DNA of 63,142 nucleotides, taken from positions 1 through 63,142 of the forward strand of contig CAMAWC010000010.1 in assembly GCA_945861875.1 (NCBI GenBank). Reading direction: 5' to 3'. The stretch is from Bordetella parapertussis. Its GTDB lineage: Bacteria; Pseudomonadota; Gammaproteobacteria; Burkholderiales; SG8-39. The number at the start of each line of letters is the position of its first letter. Position 1 is the first letter of the stretch. Below the pieces are notes generated by a model. It did no database searches. It saw nothing but the letters and a program-made list of their open reading frames with translations, and was not told the origin of the DNA. Shown here piece after piece: positions 45,950-53,768 of this stretch. The position numbers and the translations under genes were made by a program.

Positions 45950-46818
45950 TAGCGGTTGAAATTGTCGATGCAGTCCTTGAGCGCGGCCATCTTGCCAGGC
46001 TCCATGGCGCAGTCGCCCGCATTGACCGGACGGGTCGCGCGGCCAAGGCTGGCCGATGATACGTTCGATGCCTTGCGGGGGCCGCGCACGCGATCAATGG
46101 AGGCAAGCAGCACCTGGAGCTCCTTGTACTCGGCGAGAGAGTCGTCGAATTTCTTCTGTTTCTCGGCCAGGGCGGTTTTGTACTCCGCGAGAGATGCGTC
46201 GAATTTTTTCTGCCTCTCAGCCAAGGCTGCCTTGTACTCGGCGGCAGATGCCTCCAATTTTTTCCCTTCTGCCGCGCTTTTGGCCTGCTCATCATCGAGT
46301 TTGCCCTGTATGTCCTCGATGGCCTTGGCGTGCCCGGCCATTTTCCCCTCCAGCTGCCGGCTTTCCGCGAACTGGTGATCGAGCAGCACGGACAGCATAT
46401 TGTAGGCCAGCGCCCCGCCGCCCATGCCGCCGGCGAGCAACACGCTCGCATAGGCCAGGAAGGAAGGAAGGCGGCGCCCGGGTTTGGATGCCCCGGCGTC
46501 CGCTTCACCGGGGGCCGGGGCATCATCGCGTTTCCCGCCGGCCCTGTCATTACCCGGCCTTGATCTGTCCGCATCGCCCCCGGCCTCGGGATCGCCGCCA
46601 GCCGCCGTGCGCATCCGCTGCAACGAGGCAATGACCGGGTCGAGAACGCCATTCACGGCAGCGCTTAGCCTGGACCGAAGAAGACGCATGCCGTGCGCCC
46701 ACAAGCCCTCCGCCTCCGTCGCGCCCGCTTCCCCGGACGTGGGCCGGCTGCTGCGCTCGCTTGCTCGCCGGTCGGGCGCTCCCGCAGGGGTTGCGGCAAT
46801 GGGCTGGGGTGTGCTCAA
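45949..46818 (-). CDS. Membrane-anchored coiled-coil protein with 18-residue tandem repeats
   Basis: The 289-residue protein has a Pro/Ala/Gly-rich, probably disordered N-terminus (1-115), one membrane helix (about 119-141) and a coiled coil (about 150-240). It ends in a short Cys-containing tail (AGDCAMEPGKMAALKDCIDNF). The coil holds tandem repeats with a period of 18 residues: 188-205, 206-223 and a partial one at 224-235, built on FDxSLAEYKxALAExQKK. The period fits a coiled coil only imperfectly (2.6 heptads). No family is recognised; an envelope scaffold or spacer is plausible. Confidence 0.75.
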   Translation of the reverse strand: MSTPQPIAATPAGAPDRRASERSSRPTSGEAGATEAEGLWAHGMRLLRSRLSAAVNGVLDPVIASLQRMRTAAGGDPEAGGDADRSRPGNDRAGGKRDDAPAPGEADAGASKPGRRLPSFLAYASVLLAGGMGGGALAYNMLSVLLDHQFAESRQLEGKMAGHAKAIEDIQGKLDDEQAKSAAEGKKLEASAAEYKAALAERQKKFDASLAEYKTALAEKQKKFDDSLAEYKELQVLLASIDRVRGPRKASNVSSASLGRATRPVNAGDCAMEPGKMAALKDCIDNFNR

Positions 46819-46903
46819 AAAATCCTCGCTTCAGAACCATGAAAGCCATAGACATAGGTGTATCGGCCGCAGCGCGGAATACTGAAGGGGCGGCCGTCAA
46901 CGT

Positions 46904-47641
46904 TCAGTCCGGGCGCAACTCCCGGCGCAGTCGAAAGGCGGTTTCAAAAATGCCGCGTTCCGCACCGGCGGCGGTCCCGGCGTCGATGATGCCCCGCAGC
47001 CACGGCGAGGTATTGTGCGACGGATTGCGCGCCGCGAGTTCATCGCGCAATGCAACCAGTCCGCCGGCAAAACGCCGCCAATCTCCCGGCCGTGCCTGTT
47101 GCAGCCAGAGCAGCGCCGCAATATCGGCCAGCGCTTCGCCCCAGAGTTCCATCGCGCCGCTGCGCAAGGCCGCCGCATACCCCGCGCCGGTCATGCCATC
47201 GCTGGTAAAGCCCGGCGGCAGCACCCGATCAAAACGCCCGAGCACATAGCCCTCACGCTGCTCGACGCAATGGCTGACCTCATGCACGGCGACAGCCCTG
47301 AGCCATACCGGCAGGTCGGCGCCGCTCATACGCTCGAAAAACGGCGCCAGCAGGCTCGACGGCCGGGAGTTGTAGAACACCATGCAAACACCACGCGCAA
47401 CACTCAACCCGGCGGCCATCAAGGGACGGGAGACGCCGTACTTTTGCGCGTCCAGAATCCGCACTTCCAGCCCTTCGTCGCGAACCAGTCCGGCGACCGC
47501 GACAATCGCCTCGCGCAATTGCGCCTCATCCGGGTAGGGCGCGGCGAGCACACCCTTCCCGCACAAGGAAAACAGCGCCACGCATACCCCGGCGACTGCC
47601 GGGCGAAATGCAACAAACACCGGGCCGCATATTGATTGCAC
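46904..47641 (-). CDS. Putative secreted zinc metallopeptidase-like protein (HExxH)
   Basis: I start at the GTG at 47641, five bases after GGGGAG. This gives a 245-residue precursor with a signal-like segment (AFRPAVAGVCVALFSLCGKGVLA, about residues 11-33). The mature part has AVHEVSHCVEQREGY, an HExxH zinc motif. WGEALADIAALLWL about 50 residues later could give a third ligand (Glu), as in gluzincins. A longer in-frame extension lacks a ribosome-binding site. No known peptidase family is recognised. It precedes the coiled-coil membrane protein on the same strand. Confidence 0.65.
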   Translation of the reverse strand: MQSICGPVFVAFRPAVAGVCVALFSLCGKGVLAAPYPDEAQLREAIVAVAGLVRDEGLEVRILDAQKYGVSRPLMAAGLSVARGVCMVFYNSRPSSLLAPFFERMSGADLPVWLRAVAVHEVSHCVEQREGYVLGRFDRVLPPGFTSDGMTGAGYAAALRSGAMELWGEALADIAALLWLQQARPGDWRRFAGGLVALRDELAARNPSHNTSPWLRGIIDAGTAAGAERGIFETAFRLRRELRPD

Positions 47642-47811
47642 GATGACTCCCCGAAAACGGGCCGCTCGCCACAGGAGAGCCTCCGGCAGGCCGAGCAAAT
47701 CCCGCAATCCCGTCGGTCGTACGACGACCGACGGTACTTCATCGGCCCGGCAGGGGAAATATTGAGTGGCGCCGGCAAAAATGGAATTGCGCTTACGCCG
47801 CGCGCGCGGGC

Positions 47812-47867
47812 GTGACAAAATCGTCGGCCGCCGTCTAATTACGCCGGTTCAGTGATAAAATTTTCAC
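47812..47867. promoter_or_regulatory. Operator-like palindrome pair upstream of hpaH
   Basis: GTGATAAAATTTTCAC (47852-47867) is a near-palindrome matching 14 of 16 bases of GTGACAAAATTGTCAC at 50528-50543. A second related site, GTGACAAAATCGTCGG (47812-47827), lies exactly 40 bp upstream, matching 13 of 16. The proximal site is 86 bp before the hpaH ATG; the copy at 50528 is 78 bp before its gene. This suggests one regulator for both units. Confidence 0.55.
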
Positions 47868-47952
47868 CGCGCGCGGCATTTCCCCTCCAAAACATGCAAT
47901 TCACGGCGCCCGGATCACCCTCCCCCCAACACAGGACTAAAGGACTCAGTAC

Positions 47953-48735
47953 ATGCTCACCGATGCGCAACGCAAACAAGCCATGCAGACGCTGCTCGAC
48001 GCGGAAAAAAACCGCAAGCAGGCGGTGCAGATGTCGGTCACCTACCCGAACATCGAGATCGAGGACTCCTACGCCATCTCGACGCTGGTGGCCAACCACA
48101 AGATCGCCAACGGCGCCAAGCTGATCGGTCACAAGGTCGGCCTCACCTCCAAGGCGATGCAGGCCTCGTCGCAGATCAACGAACCCGACTATGGCCACCT
48201 GCTTGACAACATGATGCTGGCCGACGGTGCCAAGGTGAACCATTCCGACTACTGCGTGCCGCGCGTAGAGGTCGAGCTCGCCTTCGTCCTGGGCAAGCCG
48301 CTCAAGGGGCCGGGCATCGGCCTCCTCGATGTGCTGCGCGCCACCGAATACGTCGTGCCGGCGCTGGAAATCGTCGATGCGCGCATCGTCAACCCGCGCA
48401 AGATTTTTGACACCGTCGCCGACAACGGCGCGGCCGCCGGCATTGTCATCGGCGGCCGTCCGGTCGGTCCGATGGACGTCGACCTGCGGTGGGTCGGCGG
48501 CATCATGTACCGCAACTCCGAAATCGAGGAGACCGGCCTTGCCGCCGGCGTGCTCGGGCATCCGGCCATGGGTGTGGCCTGGCTGGCAAACCGCCTGGGC
48601 AAAAACGGCGTGACACTCGAAGCCGGCCACCTCATCCTCGCCGGCTCGTTCACGCGCGTGGTGTTCGCGCAAAAGGGCGACACCCTGCACGGCGACTTCG
48701 GGCCGCTCGGCAGCGTATCAGTACAGTTCATCTGA
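47953..48735 (+). CDS. hpaH: 2-oxo-hept-4-ene-1,7-dioate hydratase (HpaH/HpcG-like)
   Basis: The 260-residue protein belongs to the hydratase side of the FAH superfamily. It has GHKVGLTSKAMQASSQINEPDYGHLLDNMM, PRVEVELAFVLGKPLKGPG with the metal-binding Glu residues, and NGAAAGIVIGGRPVGPMDVDLRWVGG. These are HpaH-like features from the homoprotocatechuate meta route. It hydrates an oxo-enoic diacid to the 4-hydroxy-2-oxo acid that the next gene's aldolase would split. The ring-cleaving HpaD and the HpaE-G steps are not in the window, so the upstream substrate may differ. Confidence 0.88.
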   Translation: MLTDAQRKQAMQTLLDAEKNRKQAVQMSVTYPNIEIEDSYAISTLVANHKIANGAKLIGHKVGLTSKAMQASSQINEPDYGHLLDNMMLADGAKVNHSDYCVPRVEVELAFVLGKPLKGPGIGLLDVLRATEYVVPALEIVDARIVNPRKIFDTVADNGAAAGIVIGGRPVGPMDVDLRWVGGIMYRNSEIEETGLAAGVLGHPAMGVAWLANRLGKNGVTLEAGHLILAGSFTRVVFAQKGDTLHGDFGPLGSVSVQFI

Positions 48736-48797
48736 CCCATTCACCACGCGCCGATCCACCACGGCCGGCGCGCCGGCAGCAACAACCAGGAGCAACC

Positions 48798-49562
48798 ATG
48801 GATCTACCCGTAAACACCTTCAAACACGCCATCAAGGCCGGCAAGCAGCAAATCGGCCTGTGGTGCAGCCTGTCGGACAATTTCGCCGTCGAGACCGTCG
48901 CCGGCGCCGGCTTTGACTGGCTGCTGCTTGACACCGAGCACTCGCCCAACGAGCTCGACATGGTGATGTCGCAACTGCAGGCCGCGGCGCCCTACCCCTC
49001 GCACCCCATCGTGCGCGTGCCATGGAACGACATGGTCACCATCAAACGCTACCTCGACATCGGCGCGCAGACGCTGTTGATCCCCTTCATCCAGAACGAG
49101 GAAGAGGCCAAGCGCGCCGTCTCCTACACCCGCTATCCGCCCGGCGGCGTGCGCGGCGTGGCCGGCACCACGCGCGCCACGCGATTCGGCCGCGTCAAGG
49201 ACTACGCCCGTCGCGCACAGGGCGAAATCTGCGTGCTGCTGCAAATCGAAAACCAGGCCGGCCTCGACAACCTGGAAAAAATCGCCGCGGTCGACGGCGT
49301 TGACGGCGTGTTCATCGGCCCGGCCGACCTGCACGCCTCGCTCGGTTACATGGGCGAGACCAACAATCCGAAGGTGATGCCCATCATCGACGACGCCATC
49401 CGCCGCATCCGCAAGGCCGGCAAGGCGCCGGGCATCCTCACCGGGGTCGAAGCCGACGCCAGGCGCTGGATAGGCGAAGGCTGCCTGTTCACCGCGGTGG
49501 GCGCCGACATCGGCCTCCTGGCCCGCGCCACCGATGCGCTCGCGGCAAAGTTCAAATCATGA
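48798..49562 (+). CDS. hpaI: HpaI/HpcH-family class II aldolase (4-hydroxy-2-oxoheptanedioate aldolase-like)
   Basis: The 254-residue protein has IGLWCSLSDNFAVETVAGAGFDWLLLDTEHSPN and RVPWNDMVTIKRYLDIGAQTLLIPFIQ. It also has YPPGGVRGVAG and VDGVFIGPADLHASLG, the metal/pyruvate-binding motifs of HpaI aldolases. It would release pyruvate plus an aldehyde such as succinic semialdehyde. AGGAG precedes the ATG. The stop overlaps the start of the next gene by four bases (ATGA). Other HpaI relatives act on 2-keto-3-deoxy sugar acids, an alternative given the IlvD-type gene nearby. Confidence 0.9.
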   Translation: MDLPVNTFKHAIKAGKQQIGLWCSLSDNFAVETVAGAGFDWLLLDTEHSPNELDMVMSQLQAAAPYPSHPIVRVPWNDMVTIKRYLDIGAQTLLIPFIQNEEEAKRAVSYTRYPPGGVRGVAGTTRATRFGRVKDYARRAQGEICVLLQIENQAGLDNLEKIAAVDGVDGVFIGPADLHASLGYMGETNNPKVMPIIDDAIRRIRKAGKAPGILTGVEADARRWIGEGCLFTAVGADIGLLARATDALAAKFKS

Positions 49563-50500
49563 GCAAGCCGGAAATCCTCATTGTCGGGCCGATGCACCAG
49601 AGCGCCCTTGACCGCCTCGATGCCGAATTCATCACCCACAAATTGTGGCTTGCACCGGATAAGGACGCGCTGCTCAAGGAAGTGGCCGGACGCATCCGCG
49701 GCATCGCCACCACCGGCAACCACGGCGCGACGGCAAAACTGATCGACGCCCTGCCCAAGCTGGAAATCATTTCCTGCTTCGGCGTCGGCTATGACGCGGT
49801 GGACATCGACGCGGCCAAGCGGCGCAAGATTCCGGTTAGCAACACGCCCGACGTGCTTAACGACTGTGTCGCCGACCTTGCCATCTGCATGATGCTGGAC
49901 ATCGGCCGCAAAATCACCCAGGGCGACCGCTATGTGCGCGCCGGCAAATGGCTCAAGGGCCCGCAGGCGCTGGCCACCCGCGTATCGGGCAAGCGGCTGG
50001 GCATCCTGGGTTACGGTCGCATCGGCCGTGCCATCGCCAAACGCGCCGCCGCCTTTGACATGAGCATCGGCTACCACAGCCGCAACAAGGTCACCGACAC
50101 GCCTTACGCCTACCATGCCAGCGCCGTCGAACTGGCAAAGCACAGCGACTTCATGATCATCATCACCCCCGGCGGCAAGGAAACCTTCCACCTCGTGAAC
50201 GAGCAGGTCATCAAGGCGCTCGGTCCCAAGGGATTCCTCATCAACGTCTCGCGCGGTTCGGTGGTCGACGAGGCGGCCCTGCTCAAATGCCTGCAAGACG
50301 GTTCCATCGGCGGCGCGGCGCTCGACGTGTTCGAGCAGGAGCCGAAAATGGACGAGGCCTTCTGGACGCTGGACAACGTGTTGCTGCAACCGCACGTCGG
50401 CAGCGCGACGCATGAGACGCGCGCAGCCATGGGCAACCTCACCGTCGACAACCTGCTGGTGCATTTTTCCGGCAAGCCGGTGCTGACACCGGTGTATTAG
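49559..50500 (+). CDS. D-isomer-specific 2-hydroxyacid dehydrogenase (glyoxylate/hydroxypyruvate reductase-like)
   Basis: The 313-residue protein has the NAD(P)-binding LGILGYGRIGRAIAKRAAAFDM and NVSRGSVVDEAALLKCLQDG around the catalytic Glu region. The catalytic His is in LQPHVGSATHETRAAM. It would interconvert a D-2-hydroxy acid and a 2-oxo acid, for example reducing a 2-oxo acid released by the aldolase. It is translationally coupled to hpaI. Sequence alone does not separate glyoxylate/hydroxypyruvate reductase from other members. Confidence 0.9.
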   Translation: MSKPEILIVGPMHQSALDRLDAEFITHKLWLAPDKDALLKEVAGRIRGIATTGNHGATAKLIDALPKLEIISCFGVGYDAVDIDAAKRRKIPVSNTPDVLNDCVADLAICMMLDIGRKITQGDRYVRAGKWLKGPQALATRVSGKRLGILGYGRIGRAIAKRAAAFDMSIGYHSRNKVTDTPYAYHASAVELAKHSDFMIIITPGGKETFHLVNEQVIKALGPKGFLINVSRGSVVDEAALLKCLQDGSIGGAALDVFEQEPKMDEAFWTLDNVLLQPHVGSATHETRAAMGNLTVDNLLVHFSGKPVLTPVY

Positions 50501-50527
50501 TGCGGCCGGGGACAATCCCGCGAGACG

Positions 50528-50543
50528 GTGACAAAATTGTCAC
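50528..50543. promoter_or_regulatory. Perfect 16-bp operator-like palindrome upstream of the LDH2-type gene
   Basis: GTGACAA and TTGTCAC are exact inverted arms separated by AA. The site is 78 bp before the ATG at 50621 and closely matches the sites upstream of hpaH. The two-base spacer makes an RNA hairpin unlikely and a dimeric DNA-binding protein likely. The regulator is not identifiable in this window. Confidence 0.6.
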
Positions 50544-50556
50544 TGTAATCAACCCG

Positions 50557-50579
50557 AAAGGCACGCCAGTCGTGCCTTT
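50557..50579. terminator. Hairpin with A/T flanks after the hpaH-hpaI-dehydrogenase operon
   Basis: AAAGGCACG (50557-50565) pairs perfectly with CGTGCCTTT (50571-50579) around CCAGT, and AT-rich sequence follows. The A-stem-T layout suits a rho-independent, possibly bidirectional, terminator for the preceding operon. Because it lies between the palindrome at 50528 and the next gene, it could instead be a leader attenuator. Confidence 0.55.
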
Positions 50580-50620
50580 CACAATTTAAATCTTTTGAAT
50601 TCAGACTGAAAGCCAGAACC

Positions 50621-51685
50621 ATGCGCGTCCCCTTCGACACCCTCAAGGCGCAGATCGCCGCGATATTCACCACTTGGGGCATGAGCGCCGAGCATGCCCG
50701 CATCTGCGCCGAGCGCATGGGCGCGGCCGACATCCGCGGCATTGACTCGCACGGCGCGACCATGATGCAGTTGTACTCGGAGCAGTTCGCCGCCGGCCAG
50801 ATCAACGTCAAGCCGAACATCCGCATCCTGCGCGAATCGCCGGTCACCGCGCTCATCGACGCCGACCACTCCCTCGGCCACGTGCCGGCCACCCAGGCGA
50901 TGGAACTGGCCATCGCCAAATGCAAGAAAACCGGCCTCGCCGCGGTGGCGGTAAAACAATCCAACCATTACGGCTCGGCCGGCGCCTATGCATTGATGGC
51001 CGCCGAAGCCGGGCTCATCGGCATGTCATTCACCTCGGTCTGGCATCCTGTGGTGGTGCCGACCTTCGCCGCCGAGCCGATGTTCGGCACCAACCCCATC
51101 GCCTTTGCCGCGCCAGGCAAGAAGCACCCGATGTTCTACCTCGACATGGCCACCAGTACCGCCGCCGTGGGCAAGCTGAAAGTGGCCCTCCTGAACGGCA
51201 AGACGGTGCCCGAGGGCTGGGCGCTCGATGCCGCGGGCAAGCCGCTCACCGACCCGGCGGTCGCACTGGAAAAGGTCTTGCTCACGCCGCTTGGCGCCAG
51301 CCGCACCATGGGCAGCCACAAGGGCTACGGCCTGGGTGCAATGGTCGAGGTGCTGTGCTCGATGCTGCCGGGCGCCTGGTACGCGCCGACGCGCGATGCG
51401 CGCCACCCGGGTGAGATCCACAACAACATCGGCCACTTTTTCCTCGCCATCGATCCGCATGCTTTCAGGGACGAAGGTGAGTTCGAGGACGACCTCGATG
51501 ACATGATCGCCGCGCTGCATGCCACGCGGCCGCTAGACGCAAAACAGCCGGTGCTGGTGGCCGGCGACCCGGAGCAGACGGCGATGAAGGACCGTCTTGC
51601 CAACGGCGTGCCGGTTCCGGACATGCTCATCGGCCAGTTGAAGGCCATCGCCACACAATCGAAAGCACCCTGGCTGATCGGGTGA
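50621..51685 (+). CDS. LDH2/MDG2-family malate/L-lactate-type dehydrogenase
   Basis: The 354-residue protein shows the family's GAADIRGIDSHGATMMQLYSEQFAAG and AVKQSNHYGSAGAYALMAAEAGLIGMSFT. It also has GTNPIAFAAPGKKHPMFYLDMATS and MGSHKGYGLGAMVEVLCSMLPGA. These NAD(P)-dependent enzymes, unrelated to classical Rossmann LDHs, act on L-malate, L-lactate, ureidoglycolate, sulfolactate or similar 2-hydroxy acids. With the D-2-hydroxyacid dehydrogenase upstream it could allow use of both stereoisomers (inference). An MFS permease follows. Confidence 0.9.
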   Translation: MRVPFDTLKAQIAAIFTTWGMSAEHARICAERMGAADIRGIDSHGATMMQLYSEQFAAGQINVKPNIRILRESPVTALIDADHSLGHVPATQAMELAIAKCKKTGLAAVAVKQSNHYGSAGAYALMAAEAGLIGMSFTSVWHPVVVPTFAAEPMFGTNPIAFAAPGKKHPMFYLDMATSTAAVGKLKVALLNGKTVPEGWALDAAGKPLTDPAVALEKVLLTPLGASRTMGSHKGYGLGAMVEVLCSMLPGAWYAPTRDARHPGEIHNNIGHFFLAIDPHAFRDEGEFEDDLDDMIAALHATRPLDAKQPVLVAGDPEQTAMKDRLANGVPVPDMLIGQLKAIATQSKAPWLIG

Positions 51686-51701
51686 CGTTGAGGCGGTGAA
51701 A

Positions 51702-51733
51702 GTGTGAACGAGTGAAGGAGTGAAGGAGTGAAG
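51702..51733 (+). repeat. 8-bp tandem repeat (GAGTGAAG) upstream of the MFS gene
   Basis: Three perfect copies of GAGTGAAG occupy 51710-51733, preceded by a related GTGTGAAC unit at 51702-51709. The array starts 17 bp after the LDH2-type stop codon and ends 46 bp before the TTG start assigned to the MFS permease. Each unit contains a TGA and a GAGTGAAG purine run; it does not create an obvious ribosome-binding site at correct spacing. Confidence 0.7.
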
Positions 51734-51779
51734 AAAATCGCGCTCCGGCATACCGTTCTCCTGCGTATGGCGGCACGCC

Positions 51780-52985
51780 TTGGCTACTGAGGCGCGCAGC
51801 GCGCCGCCGGCGCGCACCCACACCCTTGCCCTCATCGCCGCCCTCGCCGCCGGGGTGATCGCCGGCTGCGCCTTCGCCAAGATGGCGCCGGCGCTGCCCC
51901 TGCTGAAAAAGGAACTCGCGCTCACGCTGGTGCAGGCCGGCTGGCTTGCCTCGACCTTCAATGCGCTTGCCCTGGTGAGTGCGATTTTTTTCGGCGTTTT
52001 TTCCGACCGCATCGGCGCACTGCGCTCCTGCCTGTTCGGCCTGGCTTGCATGGTGGCCGGCGGCGCACTGGGCGCATTGTCCCCGGGTACCGGACTGCTG
52101 ATCGCCTCGCGCCTGGTTGAGGGCCTCGGCTTTATCGCCATCATCGTATCGGCGCCCAGCCTGATCGTCGCGGCGACCGCGCCGCAAAAGCGCGGACTGG
52201 CGTTCGGCTTCTGGTCCAGTTACATGCCTTTTGGCAGCGCCCTGGTGCTGGCCGCGAGCCCGCTGGCGATTGCCGCAGCCGGTTGGCGCGGCATCTGGTT
52301 CGCCGTGTCCCTTGCCGCCGCCGCCTGCGCCGTGCTGCTTTACTCGCAACGACGGCACTACGGCGGCACCTCCGGCGGCGCCCGGCGGTCTCTTGCAAGT
52401 ATTCGCGCCTCGCTCACCCAACCGGTGCCCTGGTGGCTGGGCGCCGCCTTCGCGCTTTACACCGTGCAGAACGTCGGCGTGTTCCTGTGGCTGCCGACCT
52501 ACCTCATCGAGACACGCGGCATGTCGACGACGGACGCCTCGCTGCTCGGCGCGCTGTCTATTTTTGTAAATGTCTTCGGCAATGTGGCCGGCGGCTGGCT
52601 GATACAGCGCGGCGTGCCGCGCGGCCGCATTATCGGCACGGCTTTCATCGTCGCCGGTGCGCTGTTCACCGGCATGTTCTCCGCCGCCCTGCCCGATGGC
52701 GCACGCTATGCACTGGTGCTGCTCTACAACATATCCTGCGGCGTGATCCCGGCGGCGGCGCTCTCCGGCGGTGCGCGCTACGCCCGCTCTCCGGCCGAGG
52801 TCGGCTCGATTCAGGGCTTGATCGTGCAGATCACCAATGTCGGCATATTTTTCGGGCCACCGGCCATCGCCACGGCGGTGACCTACGCGCATTCCTGGGA
52901 TGCCGCCTTGTGGGTGATGCTCGCGGCGGCAGTCGCCGGCTTCGCCGTGTCGCGGGTGATTGCTTATTACGAGCGCCGCTCGTAA
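51780..52985 (+). CDS. MFS permease
   Basis: The product of about 401 residues has twelve hydrophobic segments, with FSDRIGALRSCLFG between helices 2 and 3, the MFS motif-A position. Helices 6 and 7 are separated by a basic loop (SQRRHYGGTSGGARRS). It is CynX/NarK-like in general character, and the substrate is probably a small organic acid given the neighbouring hydroxyacid dehydrogenases. The start is uncertain: no ATG or good ribosome-binding site precedes the first helix. I list the TTG at 51780, although a later start is possible. Confidence 0.85.
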   Translation: MATEARSAPPARTHTLALIAALAAGVIAGCAFAKMAPALPLLKKELALTLVQAGWLASTFNALALVSAIFFGVFSDRIGALRSCLFGLACMVAGGALGALSPGTGLLIASRLVEGLGFIAIIVSAPSLIVAATAPQKRGLAFGFWSSYMPFGSALVLAASPLAIAAAGWRGIWFAVSLAAAACAVLLYSQRRHYGGTSGGARRSLASIRASLTQPVPWWLGAAFALYTVQNVGVFLWLPTYLIETRGMSTTDASLLGALSIFVNVFGNVAGGWLIQRGVPRGRIIGTAFIVAGALFTGMFSAALPDGARYALVLLYNISCGVIPAAALSGGARYARSPAEVGSIQGLIVQITNVGIFFGPPAIATAVTYAHSWDAALWVMLAAAVAGFAVSRVIAYYERRS

Positions 52986-52995
52986 CGGGTGATGG

Positions 52996-53028
52996 CTGGA
53001 AAGCCACGGCTGGAGCGGGTTTCCAGCT
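52996..53028 (+). terminator. Hairpin after the MFS gene, repeat-family related
   Basis: GCTGGAAA (52996-53003) pairs with TTTCCAGC (53021-53028), 11 bp beyond the MFS stop codon. The same TGGCTGGAAA...TTTCCAGCCA theme appears at 62984-63020 and in part at 3324 and 53858, so this is a member of a dispersed hairpin family that may serve as terminator. Confidence 0.5.
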
Positions 53029-53291
53029 TATTGCCTTTTGATGTCATGGCGAGGAGGCGAAGCCGACGAAGCAATCTCGTTGCATGCTCGGCCTCTCGCT
53101 CCGCATGCATCTCCTTTCTTTTTAACGCGCGGTTTCACTCCCCTGCTGGGAGCGAGGCCTTTACTTTCTCTTGAATGTTGCGTTTCGTCCCCCTGCGGCG
53201 GCGACTCACTTTCTTTGCTTGTGCAAAGAAAGTAAGCAAAGAAAACACACCCCCGACGCCGCCCCTTCGGGGTGCCCTGTGGTGCTCGGCA

Positions 53292-53356
53292 AAGCGGGCC
53301 GGCCCTTAAACTCGCCGCTGCGCGGCTCAAACATAAGGGCCGGAAGGCCCCCGCTT
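53292..53356 (+). repeat. Structured dispersed repeat, copy C (core hairpin)
   Basis: A ten-base stem pairs 53299-53308 with 53334-53343, extended by AAGCGGG/CCCGCTT (53292-53298 with 53350-53356). The inner stem GCCGC/GCGGC (53314-53318 with 53322-53326) is joined by AACTC on the 5' side and TCAAACA on the 3' side. These joining strands have the same lengths and nearly the same bases as in copies A and B, while the stems differ. It lies on the opposite strand to copy B. Confidence 0.75.
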
Positions 53357-53460
53357 CGCCTACGCTCCTCGGCGGCGCCGCAGGGGCCCCAAAGTCAAAA
53401 GCAAAAAACGTCGCATGGCATCGTTTGGCGTTGCTGTTGTCCTTGACCTACCCTCCCGTA

Positions 53461-53595
53461 GGTGACGCCGAGAAGCGCAGCGACAATGGGAGTTGTCCGG
53501 GACCTATGTCTGAGGCCCACGTCCTTTGTGGGCCGAGTTTAGGTCCCGGCCCATTGGCGCGAGCATCGCAGGGCAGTCGCGCAGCGACCGTCACC
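53461..53595 (-). repeat. Structured dispersed repeat, copy B
   Basis: The outer stem pairs 53461-53467 with 53589-53595. Hairpins pair 53482-53486 with 53493-53497, and 53499-53506 with 53540-53547; the latter encloses an inner stem (53514-53520 with 53528-53534). A GTCGC/GCGAC hairpin lies at 53576-53588. The layout equals copy A (3030-3156). Several stems have different sequence in the two copies but remain fully paired, whereas the joining strands are conserved. Confidence 0.75.
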
Positions 53596-53748
53596 TTCGG
53601 GTCGCCTTTTCTTGGTTCCGTTTTCGACCGAAGGAAGTCCCCGGAGGGGATGGCGAAAGCAAAAGAAGGGACTCGCTCCCCGCAGGGGAGTGAAACCGCG
53701 CGTTAAAAAGAAAGGAATAACTCGCGTAGCGTTGAAACCTCAAAATGG

Positions 53749-53768
53749 ATTCCCGCTTGCGCGGGAAT
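53749..53768. repeat. dRS3-like palindrome
   Basis: ATTCCC-GCTTGCGC-GGGAAT, identical to the copy at 3284-3303 and, like it, placed about 50 bp after the 30-nt GACTCGCTCC...GAAACCGC block. The ATTCCC-N8-GGGAAT pattern is that of Neisseria dRS3. Confidence 0.75.

Noticed and set aside
51710-51733. Possible CRISPR-like or minisatellite array
   Set aside because: Units are 8 bp and contiguous, without spacers. There is no cas gene in the window.
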